From a virus, in the IMG/VR virus record IMGVR_UViG_3300046002_001345, positions 1-64,000 of that record: 64,000 bases of DNA; one strand, 5' to 3'. Shown one piece after another: positions 16,001-24,447 of this stretch. A program made the position numbers and the translations under genes. The notes beneath the pieces are model-generated. The model searched no databases, was not told the origin of the DNA, and worked only from the letters and a program-made list of their open reading frames with translations. The first letter of the stretch is position 1; each line of letters begins with the position of its first letter.

Positions 16001-16529
16001 TAAATTTCTCCTTAATTAATATAGAGGCTGCCAAATGTGCATGTTCCAATGGATGTCCATCTGGTCCTATATTGTACTTATTTTCAACTGCCCATTGATA
16101 AAAGCCTCTTGGTTGTTGTGTTTCACCTGGTTCTGTACCCGCTGGGAATAAGTACCAATGGTCCCAGTTGGTTTTGGGGTCTAATAACTCTATTAAACAG
16201 TTGTCTACACAGGTAAACAAGTAAGGCACATTGTGGTATTCGCAATACTGTTGAAACTCTAATATAACCCTAGGACTGGTATATACAGTATCTCTACTAG
16301 GCCAAGTCCAACACACAACCACTGCTTTAGGCAGACCTTGTTGTAACTCTGCCCTAGCACGTTCTGCAATCTCATAGTTACCTATGCCAGGATAGGCAGT
16401 ACAGATATAATTATCACCTGCTAATAATGCAGTAAATGTATTACGACTGTACCCATTTGGTCCGCAATGCGGGCTATCTTGTAGCTCACTGCCCCATACC
16501 ATACTATCGCCACTGACTACTACTTGCAT
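15975..16529 (-). CDS. SGNH-type hydrolase, 184 aa
   Basis: Block I reads VSGDSMVWGSEL (Ser9), with YPGIGNYEIAER for the next block and the C-terminal DGHPLEHAHLAA holding the Asp and His. It is the shortest hydrolase of the island but keeps the full apparent triad. The start lies within the last codons of the gene upstream, and the 3' end overlaps the 33-aa gene. The likely substrate is an ester on a carbohydrate (inference). Confidence 0.75.
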   Translation of the reverse strand: MQVVVSGDSMVWGSELQDSPHCGPNGYSRNTFTALLAGDNYICTAYPGIGNYEIAERARAELQQGLPKAVVVCWTWPSRDTVYTSPRVILEFQQYCEYHNVPYLFTCVDNCLIELLDPKTNWDHWYLFPAGTEPGETQQPRGFYQWAVENKYNIGPDGHPLEHAHLAASILIKEKFNELVKKHY

Positions 16530-17608
16530 GGGCCACCAATGATTGCTATTTGTCTATCAATGAAATCTGTATCAGCCCACGTGTAATTATATTCTGCATA
16601 GGCATCTTTAGTTTTTATACTGTGAACATCTAAATGAGTTTCTAATAATGCCCAGATAGTTTGATAATCTTCTGTGTCAAAACTACGCAATAAATTAACT
16701 TGTCCCACCTGGGGATGCCCAATGGTTAATGTTTTATCGTTGGGATTAAATCCGTTAGCCTCTAACCAATCTTTAAATTCTTTAAGTTTGATTTTTTGCC
16801 ACTCATAGTTACCGGGATTATTTGCCCATTCAATATCAAAATCTCCCGCTGCTTCTGTTTGGCTACGCAAGGTACTGGTAGTTAACTCACTTATACGACT
16901 GTCACGACCTTCATCACTGAATACTTCCCAATGATGTTTGCCTACTGCTTTGTTGACTCCAACAAACACACCGCCCAGTGGACGATTAATAGTGTTGACC
17001 CCAAACAACTCATAGTCACTCTCTTCTAATACAAATCGTGGAGCATGTAGCCAACACATTAATTGACTAGGGCGCATCCATTCCGGTGCGTGTAGTTCTT
17101 TTCGGTAACTTAATGCCCAAGACTCAAATTCATGGCATAATAGATTAAGCTGACGAATATGCCACCGGGTAGTAGGGTCTGCATTGGTATAGTGCAGACT
17201 CATCTGTCCAGATACCCCTTGTAAATCTTCAAAGTATCTATGTAAGTGATTTAATTTATCATGAACAATATTACGTATTGCCGGTTCGTCACCAATTGGA
17301 TCATCTGTTAAACAGTTATCCATCGAAAAGTAATCATCAATTTGATAACCAAGATTGGCCTGATTGATTGCAGTAATACTCTGGTTAACTTGATTTAAAA
17401 TGTACCAACCATTGCGAGGGCTGTTAGCAAACCCAAAGAAACAATAGTTCTTTTCTAAGTGATAGTTATTATCTATTAGATGAGTCAGAGCATCTAGCCA
17501 CTTATGACTTAGACTATTATCAAATACATCGACGTAAATAGTTAAACGACTGTCGCCGCCGCGCAAGACAATTTCAATTGTGTCAATTAATTGATTTGTA
17601 CCACTCAT
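16520..17608 (-). CDS. Hypothetical protein of the radical SAM island, 362 aa
   Basis: I recognise no catalytic motif. The N-terminal half has regular strand-helix patterning (DTIEIVLRGGDSRLTIYVDV). The C-terminal half contains FGVNTINRPLGGVFVGVNKA, TLTIGHPQVGQVNLLRSF and a Trp/Tyr-rich end. Its conserved position between a radical SAM gene and an SGNH gene, with overlaps on both sides (26 and 10 bases), suggests it acts on the same product. It could be a substrate-recognition protein. Function unknown. Confidence 0.55.
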   Translation of the reverse strand: MSGTNQLIDTIEIVLRGGDSRLTIYVDVFDNSLSHKWLDALTHLIDNNYHLEKNYCFFGFANSPRNGWYILNQVNQSITAINQANLGYQIDDYFSMDNCLTDDPIGDEPAIRNIVHDKLNHLHRYFEDLQGVSGQMSLHYTNADPTTRWHIRQLNLLCHEFESWALSYRKELHAPEWMRPSQLMCWLHAPRFVLEESDYELFGVNTINRPLGGVFVGVNKAVGKHHWEVFSDEGRDSRISELTTSTLRSQTEAAGDFDIEWANNPGNYEWQKIKLKEFKDWLEANGFNPNDKTLTIGHPQVGQVNLLRSFDTEDYQTIWALLETHLDVHSIKTKDAYAEYNYTWADTDFIDRQIAIIGGPCK

Positions 17609-18878
17609 ATACTTCAGGTCTCATTGATAATATGTCAGCCATGGTATATTCATCACCACGGATATGCTCTAATTGTAGCACACGTTGCTTGCCCTTGTCA
17701 AGTGCAGATTGCCAAGTGTTGGGGTATTCCTCTTGGAAAGTAGGTCTGGTTTTAAGCTGTATTAATATGTCACTCAGTGAGTTGTGTAGGGGACTACCCA
17801 GTATTTCGTCTATCCAATGATGTAATATATCCTTAGGTAGGGCCAATGGCGACATAATAATATCAGGACTAAAACTAAAGACTACTTTGGCAAGAACATC
17901 TACATCCAATTCTTCAGCAAGGCGGCTAATGTTGGCGACTTCGAACATTCCGGGCAATGTGAGAGTGAAGTCAATGCGCATTTGGCGTCGGTGACTTGCG
18001 ATTCTAACTCCTTGACGGAAGTTTGTAAGCCATGAATTATAGTCAAGTCCTGTTCTAATATACTCACCAATTGGTCCTGTTCCGTCGAGACTGGCACAGA
18101 TTTGCCAATCACGTAGCCCAGATAGAATGTCCCTATAGAGATTGACGCCGCGATAGTCGACACGGCTAAGATTTGTATTGTACCTTGCGTAAACACGTTT
18201 ACCATCTCCTAGTTCAACAATGCGCTTCATATAGCGCCAATGTTGTTCGTACATTAGTGGCTCCCCGCCTACCCAATATACTTCTTCTACTTGATGACTT
18301 TCTACAGCACTCGCAAACTCTTGTTCTATTTGACTGTCTTGAAAAGCAGTAATCTGTTCTTTGATTTCGGGCTTCATCCAATTGTTCTTTGGATTCGACC
18401 AATTGATCATATTATGAGTGCGCTGTTCTGTTTCCCAGGCGCTGGATAACATATCTCCACACATACGACATTTGAAATTACATAGGTTACTAAAGCGATA
18501 ATCCCAACTAACAGGACGAAGTGTAGTAGTTCCGTCTGGTTGGGTATTCTCTACTATACTATCATACTTATGAGCAAACATTTGATCAAAATAACTACGG
18601 TAAACGCTTGTGTTTAATAATTTGTCATTACATACTTCACACTCAGGTAAGGTCTCGCCGGCCATCATACGGCGGCGAACACTTTTCATGTGTTCGCTGT
18701 TCCAATGCTGTTCAAGTGTGATAGGAATATACCGACCAGTGCCGGCACTGGTGTCAATGTACTGTTCAAAGTTCTGTGCAGGCTCGCGACTAGCACAACA
18801 CAATCTGCGTTCAGTCTGAGGACTTAGGTATGTGTGTACCCACGGTGCTAGACACAAAGTCTGTGGTTTAGGTTGCAT
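17583..18878 (-). CDS. Radical SAM protein with N-terminal twitch-like cysteines, 431 aa
   Basis: I choose the ATG at 18878 (MQPKPQTLC), which has a GGAG ribosome site, over an in-frame start at 18923. Before the core lie Cys9 (LCLAPWVH), Cys27-Cys28 (RLCCAS) and CEVC (80, 83). The core CNFKCRMC uses Cys133, 137 and 140, and GGEPLM follows. The extra cysteines upstream of the core suggest an auxiliary iron-sulfur cluster in an N-terminal twitch arrangement. It overlaps the upstream gene by 11 bases. Likely acts on a peptide or carbohydrate substrate; unknown. Confidence 0.85.
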   Translation of the reverse strand: MQPKPQTLCLAPWVHTYLSPQTERRLCCASREPAQNFEQYIDTSAGTGRYIPITLEQHWNSEHMKSVRRRMMAGETLPECEVCNDKLLNTSVYRSYFDQMFAHKYDSIVENTQPDGTTTLRPVSWDYRFSNLCNFKCRMCGDMLSSAWETEQRTHNMINWSNPKNNWMKPEIKEQITAFQDSQIEQEFASAVESHQVEEVYWVGGEPLMYEQHWRYMKRIVELGDGKRVYARYNTNLSRVDYRGVNLYRDILSGLRDWQICASLDGTGPIGEYIRTGLDYNSWLTNFRQGVRIASHRRQMRIDFTLTLPGMFEVANISRLAEELDVDVLAKVVFSFSPDIIMSPLALPKDILHHWIDEILGSPLHNSLSDILIQLKTRPTFQEEYPNTWQSALDKGKQRVLQLEHIRGDEYTMADILSMRPEVYEWYKSIN

Positions 18879-19923
18879 GTATCCACTCCAATGTTGGAGT
18901 AATAAATTCAACGTTAACTCCATTTAATACCTGAGCTCTATCATAAAACTTATTGTAATTATGTTTAATTTTTTGTTCTGTTAGTGGATCTAAATATCCG
19001 TTACAATCGAAATTTATAATATTATTGTAGACAATTTCTAATCTATCTTCAAAAAACTCTTCAACGTCGTAACTTTCATCAAACAAATGCCCGTAGGTTT
19101 CAAATCCCAATGAGCGTAGATGTGCTAGTGTTCCCTTCATCCCCAACGACATAAATGGATGTTGGTGTGCTATAGGTTTATATGTCTTTTCTGTAATAAA
19201 CAAGTCAGCAGGACAATGTTCGTCCGATTTAAGCCCTTGTTGCTCTTTTATCAAATCTGCACAGTCAAAATAAGTTTCAACAGCCACAGTAAAATATGTG
19301 TCATCATACCATTCAGATTCGAATTGTCTATCCCAGCCAATACGTGCTACTGGATTATCCTCTTTAGTAACTAAAGGTTTTCCATTGCACCAGCGTTCAA
19401 CATAACTCCAAGTGGCGCGATCTAATACAGGTTCAAATCGTTCAACGATTGCTGTTCTAAATGGCTTGCTACGTTTAATTGGCATGAAAAACAAATTATT
19501 GTTTGTACGATTTGGTACATAGTTTTGATATTGAAAATTCTTATCGCAGGTATACCAAAGACTTTCATTATACCAAAACCAATTTGGTACATTGATAATG
19601 TTCTTCCATCCATAAGCATGCGAATTCTTGCAACCCAATACTACTAAAATATTATCTAAATACGGCTGAAAATCACGTGCTAGTAAGAATGGGCGAGCTT
19701 CCCATAAGTTTGCTAAAATTACTCTGAATCCGTCAGACAAGAATTTAATTAGAATATCGTTATTAAAAAATTCCGGGCGTGACACTACTAAGATATCTGT
19801 ATCTTTATTATATGTTTTAGTATTATTATAGACACTTAGATCAAACTCTGTTTGCAGTATCCATTCTAGGTAACTACTGTTCAGATCTGTCCAACCAACC
19901 CTGACTAAATTTATTTTACTCAT
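18868..19923 (-). CDS. Glycosyltransferase-like protein (exostosin/GT-B-like), 351 aa
   Basis: The C-terminal third has FITEKTYKPIAHQHPFMSLG followed by LRSLGFETYGHLFDESYD. The E-K-x-x-K-P pattern and the following Gly-rich turn are the donor-binding signature of GT47/GT10-type and other GT-B transferases, and are frequent in viral glycosyltransferase-like genes. The N-terminal half is an alternating strand/helix domain (DTDILVVSRPEFF). Overlaps on both sides keep it in the island operon. Donor and acceptor cannot be told from sequence. Confidence 0.6.
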   Translation of the reverse strand: MSKINLVRVGWTDLNSSYLEWILQTEFDLSVYNNTKTYNKDTDILVVSRPEFFNNDILIKFLSDGFRVILANLWEARPFLLARDFQPYLDNILVVLGCKNSHAYGWKNIINVPNWFWYNESLWYTCDKNFQYQNYVPNRTNNNLFFMPIKRSKPFRTAIVERFEPVLDRATWSYVERWCNGKPLVTKEDNPVARIGWDRQFESEWYDDTYFTVAVETYFDCADLIKEQQGLKSDEHCPADLFITEKTYKPIAHQHPFMSLGMKGTLAHLRSLGFETYGHLFDESYDVEEFFEDRLEIVYNNIINFDCNGYLDPLTEQKIKHNYNKFYDRAQVLNGVNVEFITPTLEWIHAT

Positions 19924-21109
19924 AGCCCATAGCCTTGGCCATCTCAGGGTGTGTGGTTAAAAAACTTTGATCGCGGTATTCATCTGCCAGTTTCATATTG
20001 CGTAGGAATTCTTGGCCGTCACTGCTTTGACCGTTTCGAATAAACTTAATAATACGTAGAATTTCTGCACGATATTTAGGATGAACTTGTATATTAGTTA
20101 ATTTATCAATGACTAATTCTTGTGCATCTGCAGTCATACGACTAATACACATGTGCCATGGATCGTGTAACATATTAAAGTAGATATGATCAAAAGTCTG
20201 TTTTTCAATCCATGCACATATCTCTGGAAGATAGTAAACATTTTGTACATTAACTGTCAGACACAGTTGTGTAGAAAATTTATTGCTACGCATACTGGTA
20301 AATCTACTTAGATTTTCTTGTACTTCAGACCACAACGCACCATATCGTTCATATTCAAATCGCTCTTCTGTGTTGTCAATTGAGAGTGCTACCTCTACCT
20401 GTTTAAAGTGACTCCACAGGTGATGTTGTTCAGGGAATACAGTGCCGTTAGTATTATAATGAATTTCAATGTTTTTAGCGTAACCATGAGACACAGCATA
20501 CTCTAATAGATCAAAGTGTTGTTGAATAAGAAAAGGTTCACCACCAGTGAACTCGAGATACTTAATGTTTGGTAAAAGTTGCTTTAGATTGTCCCAAAAT
20601 ATTTCGCTTTCTCTAGGCCAAGCTCCCTGTTTCATCCATATGTTTGCAATATGATCTTTTCTGTGTTCTTTAGGAACATAGTCTAATTCTTCTCTAGCCC
20701 ACTTACTACTTGACCAGCTACCGCAGATACGACATTTAAGGTTACAGATATTACCCAGCTTAAGATCAATAAACCACAGTTGATTAGGGTTAGTATTTGT
20801 CCAATCTACACTGTCATAGTACTCCTTTAGTCTTATACGACTGTTCATACGTTTACTAGTACGGCCTGCGGCTTCTTCATCCCAACAACGCTGACAGGTT
20901 TCTGGCTTATTGCCTGCAAGGAACTCTGAACGTAATGCCTGCATGTATTCGCTATGATATATTTCTTCTAAGGTATTTTCGCGTAGACTATATTTGGTAC
21001 CGTCGGGCTTTGTAATCTCATCTACAGCAAGACAGCAAGGGCGAGCGGTGCCTATAGGACTAGTTTCAATACTAATCCACGGTAGCATACATATTTTCTC
21101 AGGCAACAT
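19916..21109 (-). CDS. Radical SAM protein with N-terminal twitch-like cysteines, 397 aa
   Basis: N-terminal cysteines are Cys7 (CMLPWISIE), Cys25-Cys26 (RPCCLA) and CQRC (72, 75). The SAM cluster motif CNLKCRIC uses Cys122, 126 and 129, and is followed by EFTGGEPFL. It is a paralogue of the proteins at 17583-18878 and 21099-22415. It starts within the last codons of its upstream paralogue, which points to tandem duplication. The product is soluble. Reaction unknown. Confidence 0.87.
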   Translation of the reverse strand: MLPEKICMLPWISIETSPIGTARPCCLAVDEITKPDGTKYSLRENTLEEIYHSEYMQALRSEFLAGNKPETCQRCWDEEAAGRTSKRMNSRIRLKEYYDSVDWTNTNPNQLWFIDLKLGNICNLKCRICGSWSSSKWAREELDYVPKEHRKDHIANIWMKQGAWPRESEIFWDNLKQLLPNIKYLEFTGGEPFLIQQHFDLLEYAVSHGYAKNIEIHYNTNGTVFPEQHHLWSHFKQVEVALSIDNTEERFEYERYGALWSEVQENLSRFTSMRSNKFSTQLCLTVNVQNVYYLPEICAWIEKQTFDHIYFNMLHDPWHMCISRMTADAQELVIDKLTNIQVHPKYRAEILRIIKFIRNGQSSDGQEFLRNMKLADEYRDQSFLTTHPEMAKAMGYE

Positions 21110-22415
21110 ACTGTCTTAGATCCTTATACTCTGTAAACACATCTTCAAATCTTTCTTTTCTATACTGATCATGTATATCGTTTACACGAAAAAACTCTCG
21201 AAGCAAATGGCTATTATCGTTAGCATTCATAAAGTGTAGCATACCCTCATAACCACTAGTGGCACGTTGTAGGTGATCTTGTGGGCGTAGCCAATCAATA
21301 TGTTCTTGCACTTTAGCTGTTACTTGTTCTTTATACCGGTGTGGCAGAATATCAATACGATCGCGGTCAGGACCTTGCAAGATATTAACATTCCAATCCT
21401 GTGCTCGTAAATAGCCTCGATCAACCCAATTACGATGAAAATCTGTTACATGATTAGCATTATAAAGACTTACCGTTGAGCTAACATAAAAGTCAGTGTT
21501 GGGGCAACGTTTCATCATTTCTTCACGATTACGCTCAATTTGATCCCACTTAGTACCTTTACGTATATATTCGCCGTGCGCAAACATACCGTCTAGGCTA
21601 GCACCAACACTGACATTCTTAAATAATCTCCAGTAATCTAGTACATTGTCATCTTTAAGATGTAGACGACTGAAGTTTGTGTTATAAATCAATTTAACAT
21701 CAAACATCTCACGAGCTGCTAGTTCTTTAAGAATCCAGAAATGTTCCTCCATCATCAGAGGTTCACCACCGGCAAAATAAACTTGTTCTAAGTATGGTAT
21801 GTGTTCCTGTAGTTGATTCCACATGTCGTGCTCATCGCGACCAGCAAACATGATCTTAGGATAACTACGTTTACCATATAGTTGTTCTTCTTCTGCGTAC
21901 CAACTTGAACTAAACCAGCCGCCACAGGTACGGCAGGTAAAGTTACATAGGTTACTGAAACGTATGTCATAGTAACGTAATTTAAAATCATCGAACTGTC
22001 CATCGGGTAGTGTTTGATCTACTATCTCAATGTGCTGTCCAAAGTTTTTATTTGTGCTGTTACGCATGCTTACAAATCCACTAGCTTCCTGCTCGTAGCA
22101 TTTACTACATTCTTTGCAGGGCTTTTCTTCCAGCATGTTTTTACGCATGGTCTTATATGCGTCTTGATTCCAAACAGTAGCCATGCTATCTTGTTTGAAG
22201 TTACCGATAGGATGACGATCATCACCTAGACAGCAAGGATAAGCACGACCATCAGGAAAGCCATGCATGTGTATCCAAGGTATCATACAGAATACATCAC
22301 TCTTGGTCAGGCGATCTAACTGATCAGGACGTAGATCATCTTCACTGATATACACTGGTTTACGTGTATGATAGTGATGATTTTTATAGTAGTCGTTTTG
22401 TTGCTGATCGCTCAT
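21099..22415 (-). CDS. Radical SAM protein with N-terminal twitch-like cysteines, 438 aa
   Basis: After a 40-residue Asp/His/Tyr-rich leader come Cys43 (CMIPWIHMHG), Cys61-Cys62 (YPCCLGDD) and a Cys-rich stretch CKECSKC (100, 103, 106). The core CNFTCRTC has Cys157, 161 and 164, then FAGGEPLM. It is coupled to the SGNH gene upstream by an ATGA overlap and to the next radical SAM gene by an 11-base overlap. It belongs to the same subgroup as its two downstream paralogues. Confidence 0.88.
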   Translation of the reverse strand: MSDQQQNDYYKNHHYHTRKPVYISEDDLRPDQLDRLTKSDVFCMIPWIHMHGFPDGRAYPCCLGDDRHPIGNFKQDSMATVWNQDAYKTMRKNMLEEKPCKECSKCYEQEASGFVSMRNSTNKNFGQHIEIVDQTLPDGQFDDFKLRYYDIRFSNLCNFTCRTCGGWFSSSWYAEEEQLYGKRSYPKIMFAGRDEHDMWNQLQEHIPYLEQVYFAGGEPLMMEEHFWILKELAAREMFDVKLIYNTNFSRLHLKDDNVLDYWRLFKNVSVGASLDGMFAHGEYIRKGTKWDQIERNREEMMKRCPNTDFYVSSTVSLYNANHVTDFHRNWVDRGYLRAQDWNVNILQGPDRDRIDILPHRYKEQVTAKVQEHIDWLRPQDHLQRATSGYEGMLHFMNANDNSHLLREFFRVNDIHDQYRKERFEDVFTEYKDLRQYVA

Positions 22416-23074
22416 AATGTTAGTAGTATCTGTTGTGCTATTTGTTCGTGGTCTGTTTTAGTAGGATGCCCTAACCCTTGCCGCCAAGTACCAAAATTGT
22501 CCATATTAATGTTTATGCTACCCACTGATCCCATACAACAAGTTTCAATTAATCGCACTCCTTGATGTTCACATAATACTCGTATCATGTCAACATAATT
22601 ACTTTTTTTACTTTCATATTCTTCACCGTCGAATTTATATCTAATAACGGTATCGTAGATTGTGGATAACGGATCTAAATATTCTGCACGATCACTGCAT
22701 ATTCTAGGGTGCAGATTAATATTACTATCTGTATAATCTTTAAAATGTGTAAATGATTGTCCCTGTTTAGCAGTGGCGCACCAACTTGGTATAATAAACC
22801 ATTCTCTATCTTCAGCACGCCAATACTCACGCATAGTGCTAGTCCAGCCTACAATAACAAGAGTAATTTCTTGACTTTTATATCTGGCTAATGTATTTAC
22901 TACATTGTGAAATATACCTTCATTACTAATACCACATACAGAATAATTTTTACATTCTACTCCTAGGGTATTTGCTACTAAATTAGGGTAACTGTATTTG
23001 ACGTTGTCTTCGTGTTGATTTGCATGCACTAATTCTGCGCCGTGTGTAACCGAACAACCAAAGGCCAATATCAT
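22412..23074 (-). CDS. SGNH-type hydrolase, 220 aa
   Basis: It begins MILAFGCSVTHGAEL, a GCS variant of block I with nucleophile Ser8, then NYSVCGISNEG for the next block. The C-terminus has LGHPTKTDHEQIA, where a Gly-His-Pro replaces the more usual Asp-x-x-His, so the acid residue of the triad is unclear. The gene lies between two radical SAM genes and overlaps each by four bases (ATGA), a strong sign that it works in the same pathway. Confidence 0.7.
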   Translation of the reverse strand: MILAFGCSVTHGAELVHANQHEDNVKYSYPNLVANTLGVECKNYSVCGISNEGIFHNVVNTLARYKSQEITLVIVGWTSTMREYWRAEDREWFIIPSWCATAKQGQSFTHFKDYTDSNINLHPRICSDRAEYLDPLSTIYDTVIRYKFDGEEYESKKSNYVDMIRVLCEHQGVRLIETCCMGSVGSININMDNFGTWRQGLGHPTKTDHEQIAQQILLTL

Positions 23075-24447
23075 AGAGTATCGTACCAGTCTGCTATTTG
23101 TGGAAAAGTATATTTAAAGTCTAGACCACGTCGCCGGTCGTATTGCTGATAAAAGTTTTTAAAGTCACGTTGTAGAATCTCACGCGATAGTGCTCCGCTG
23201 TGTGGACTATCTACTGTCTGCAGATATTCAATTAATCTTTGTAATTGATTAAATTCAAACTCATGCATATCCGTCCACGCCGCCTTGCCAAATTGTTGTA
23301 GTTCTTCTGCGTATTGTTCACGCACCTCTAGCGGTAAAATTAACGGACTTTGGAAACTTGGAAAGCGTAAAATGTTTAGACTAAAGTTAATACTATCCTT
23401 GCCATACTTTTGTTTAAGTTTGACTATCATCCATAGTAGATCTGTTAAACTTAATAAGCATAGGGCATTGATTGTACACATAACGTGGAGCCCACGCAAC
23501 TTACCGCTATCCAATAAGAACATAACATTATTAACCCACTGATCCCAATCCAAGCCATCGCGTATATACATTGCGTGACGACCCCAACTTTCATTGCTTG
23601 TGTATAAATCCAGTTCAATACCATCTGTAGCATCCAATAAGTGTTCTAATTTATCTTGTTCGTAGGCCAGGTTACTATTGATTGCTAGGCGTGTAGTACT
23701 TTGTCCTTTGTTCTTTTGGAACCAATCAATCAGACGCCATGTATATCCGCTCATTAAAGGCTCGCCACCTGTGATGCGTAGTTCTTTTAATGTTCGGTGT
23801 AGGTCTGACTCCCACCAAGCAAAGAACGCTTCAACGTAAGGATTAACTTGATCAATAGTAAAAAGTTGACTACTATCGTGAGTGTGAGTAAAGTGATTGC
23901 GTCCGTCAGATACAAGATGTTCATAGGCTCCATTGCGTTTAATATCTCTAACCCAGGAGGTACTGAAAGCAGGGTTACAATAACTACAAGCAAGCTGACA
24001 AGTTCTGTCGAATGCAATTTCCAAAGTTTGTAAGTTGACATCTTGATACCACCCAAGTTTATACGCATCATCTAAATCCTTATCATCATATATTACTGTT
24101 TTGTACACACGATCACTAATTGGCTCAGGAACATCCTGGCCTGCATACTTGGGATCTTTATACATGTCTTCAATCTTCCAGCAGTACTCGCAGCCACTAG
24201 GACGTTCTCCGGCATGCATCTGTCTGCGCTGTTCTTTCTTTTGGGGTGTGTTATGCAAGGCACTAGGATTGCTTAGTATTGCTTCTTTATCAATAGCATG
24301 TGGTAAAGGGTGGTGACAACTAGTAGTTTGTCCACTGCCTAACCATATAGTAGCGTTGTACCACTTGGCCGCACAGAAGCTTTCGCTCTTAATGTCAATC
24401 ACTCTACGCTTGTATTGTAGATCTGTTTCGTTAGCTATTTTCGGCAT
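23071..24447 (-). CDS. Radical SAM protein, Cys/His-type N-terminal site, 458 aa
   Basis: The N-terminal site reads FCAAKWYNATIWLGSG (Cys25) and TTSCHHPLPHAID (Cys44 with two His), then NPSALHNT and CEYC (86, 89). Here the second cysteine of the Cys-Cys pair seen in the other subgroup is replaced by His. The core is CQLACSYC (Cys150, 154, 157), with RITGGEPLM downstream. It is a tandem paralogue of the next gene upstream, which it overlaps by 17 bases. A different auxiliary cluster ligation is possible (inference). Confidence 0.87.
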   Translation of the reverse strand: MPKIANETDLQYKRRVIDIKSESFCAAKWYNATIWLGSGQTTSCHHPLPHAIDKEAILSNPSALHNTPQKKEQRRQMHAGERPSGCEYCWKIEDMYKDPKYAGQDVPEPISDRVYKTVIYDDKDLDDAYKLGWYQDVNLQTLEIAFDRTCQLACSYCNPAFSTSWVRDIKRNGAYEHLVSDGRNHFTHTHDSSQLFTIDQVNPYVEAFFAWWESDLHRTLKELRITGGEPLMSGYTWRLIDWFQKNKGQSTTRLAINSNLAYEQDKLEHLLDATDGIELDLYTSNESWGRHAMYIRDGLDWDQWVNNVMFLLDSGKLRGLHVMCTINALCLLSLTDLLWMIVKLKQKYGKDSINFSLNILRFPSFQSPLILPLEVREQYAEELQQFGKAAWTDMHEFEFNQLQRLIEYLQTVDSPHSGALSREILQRDFKNFYQQYDRRRGLDFKYTFPQIADWYDTL

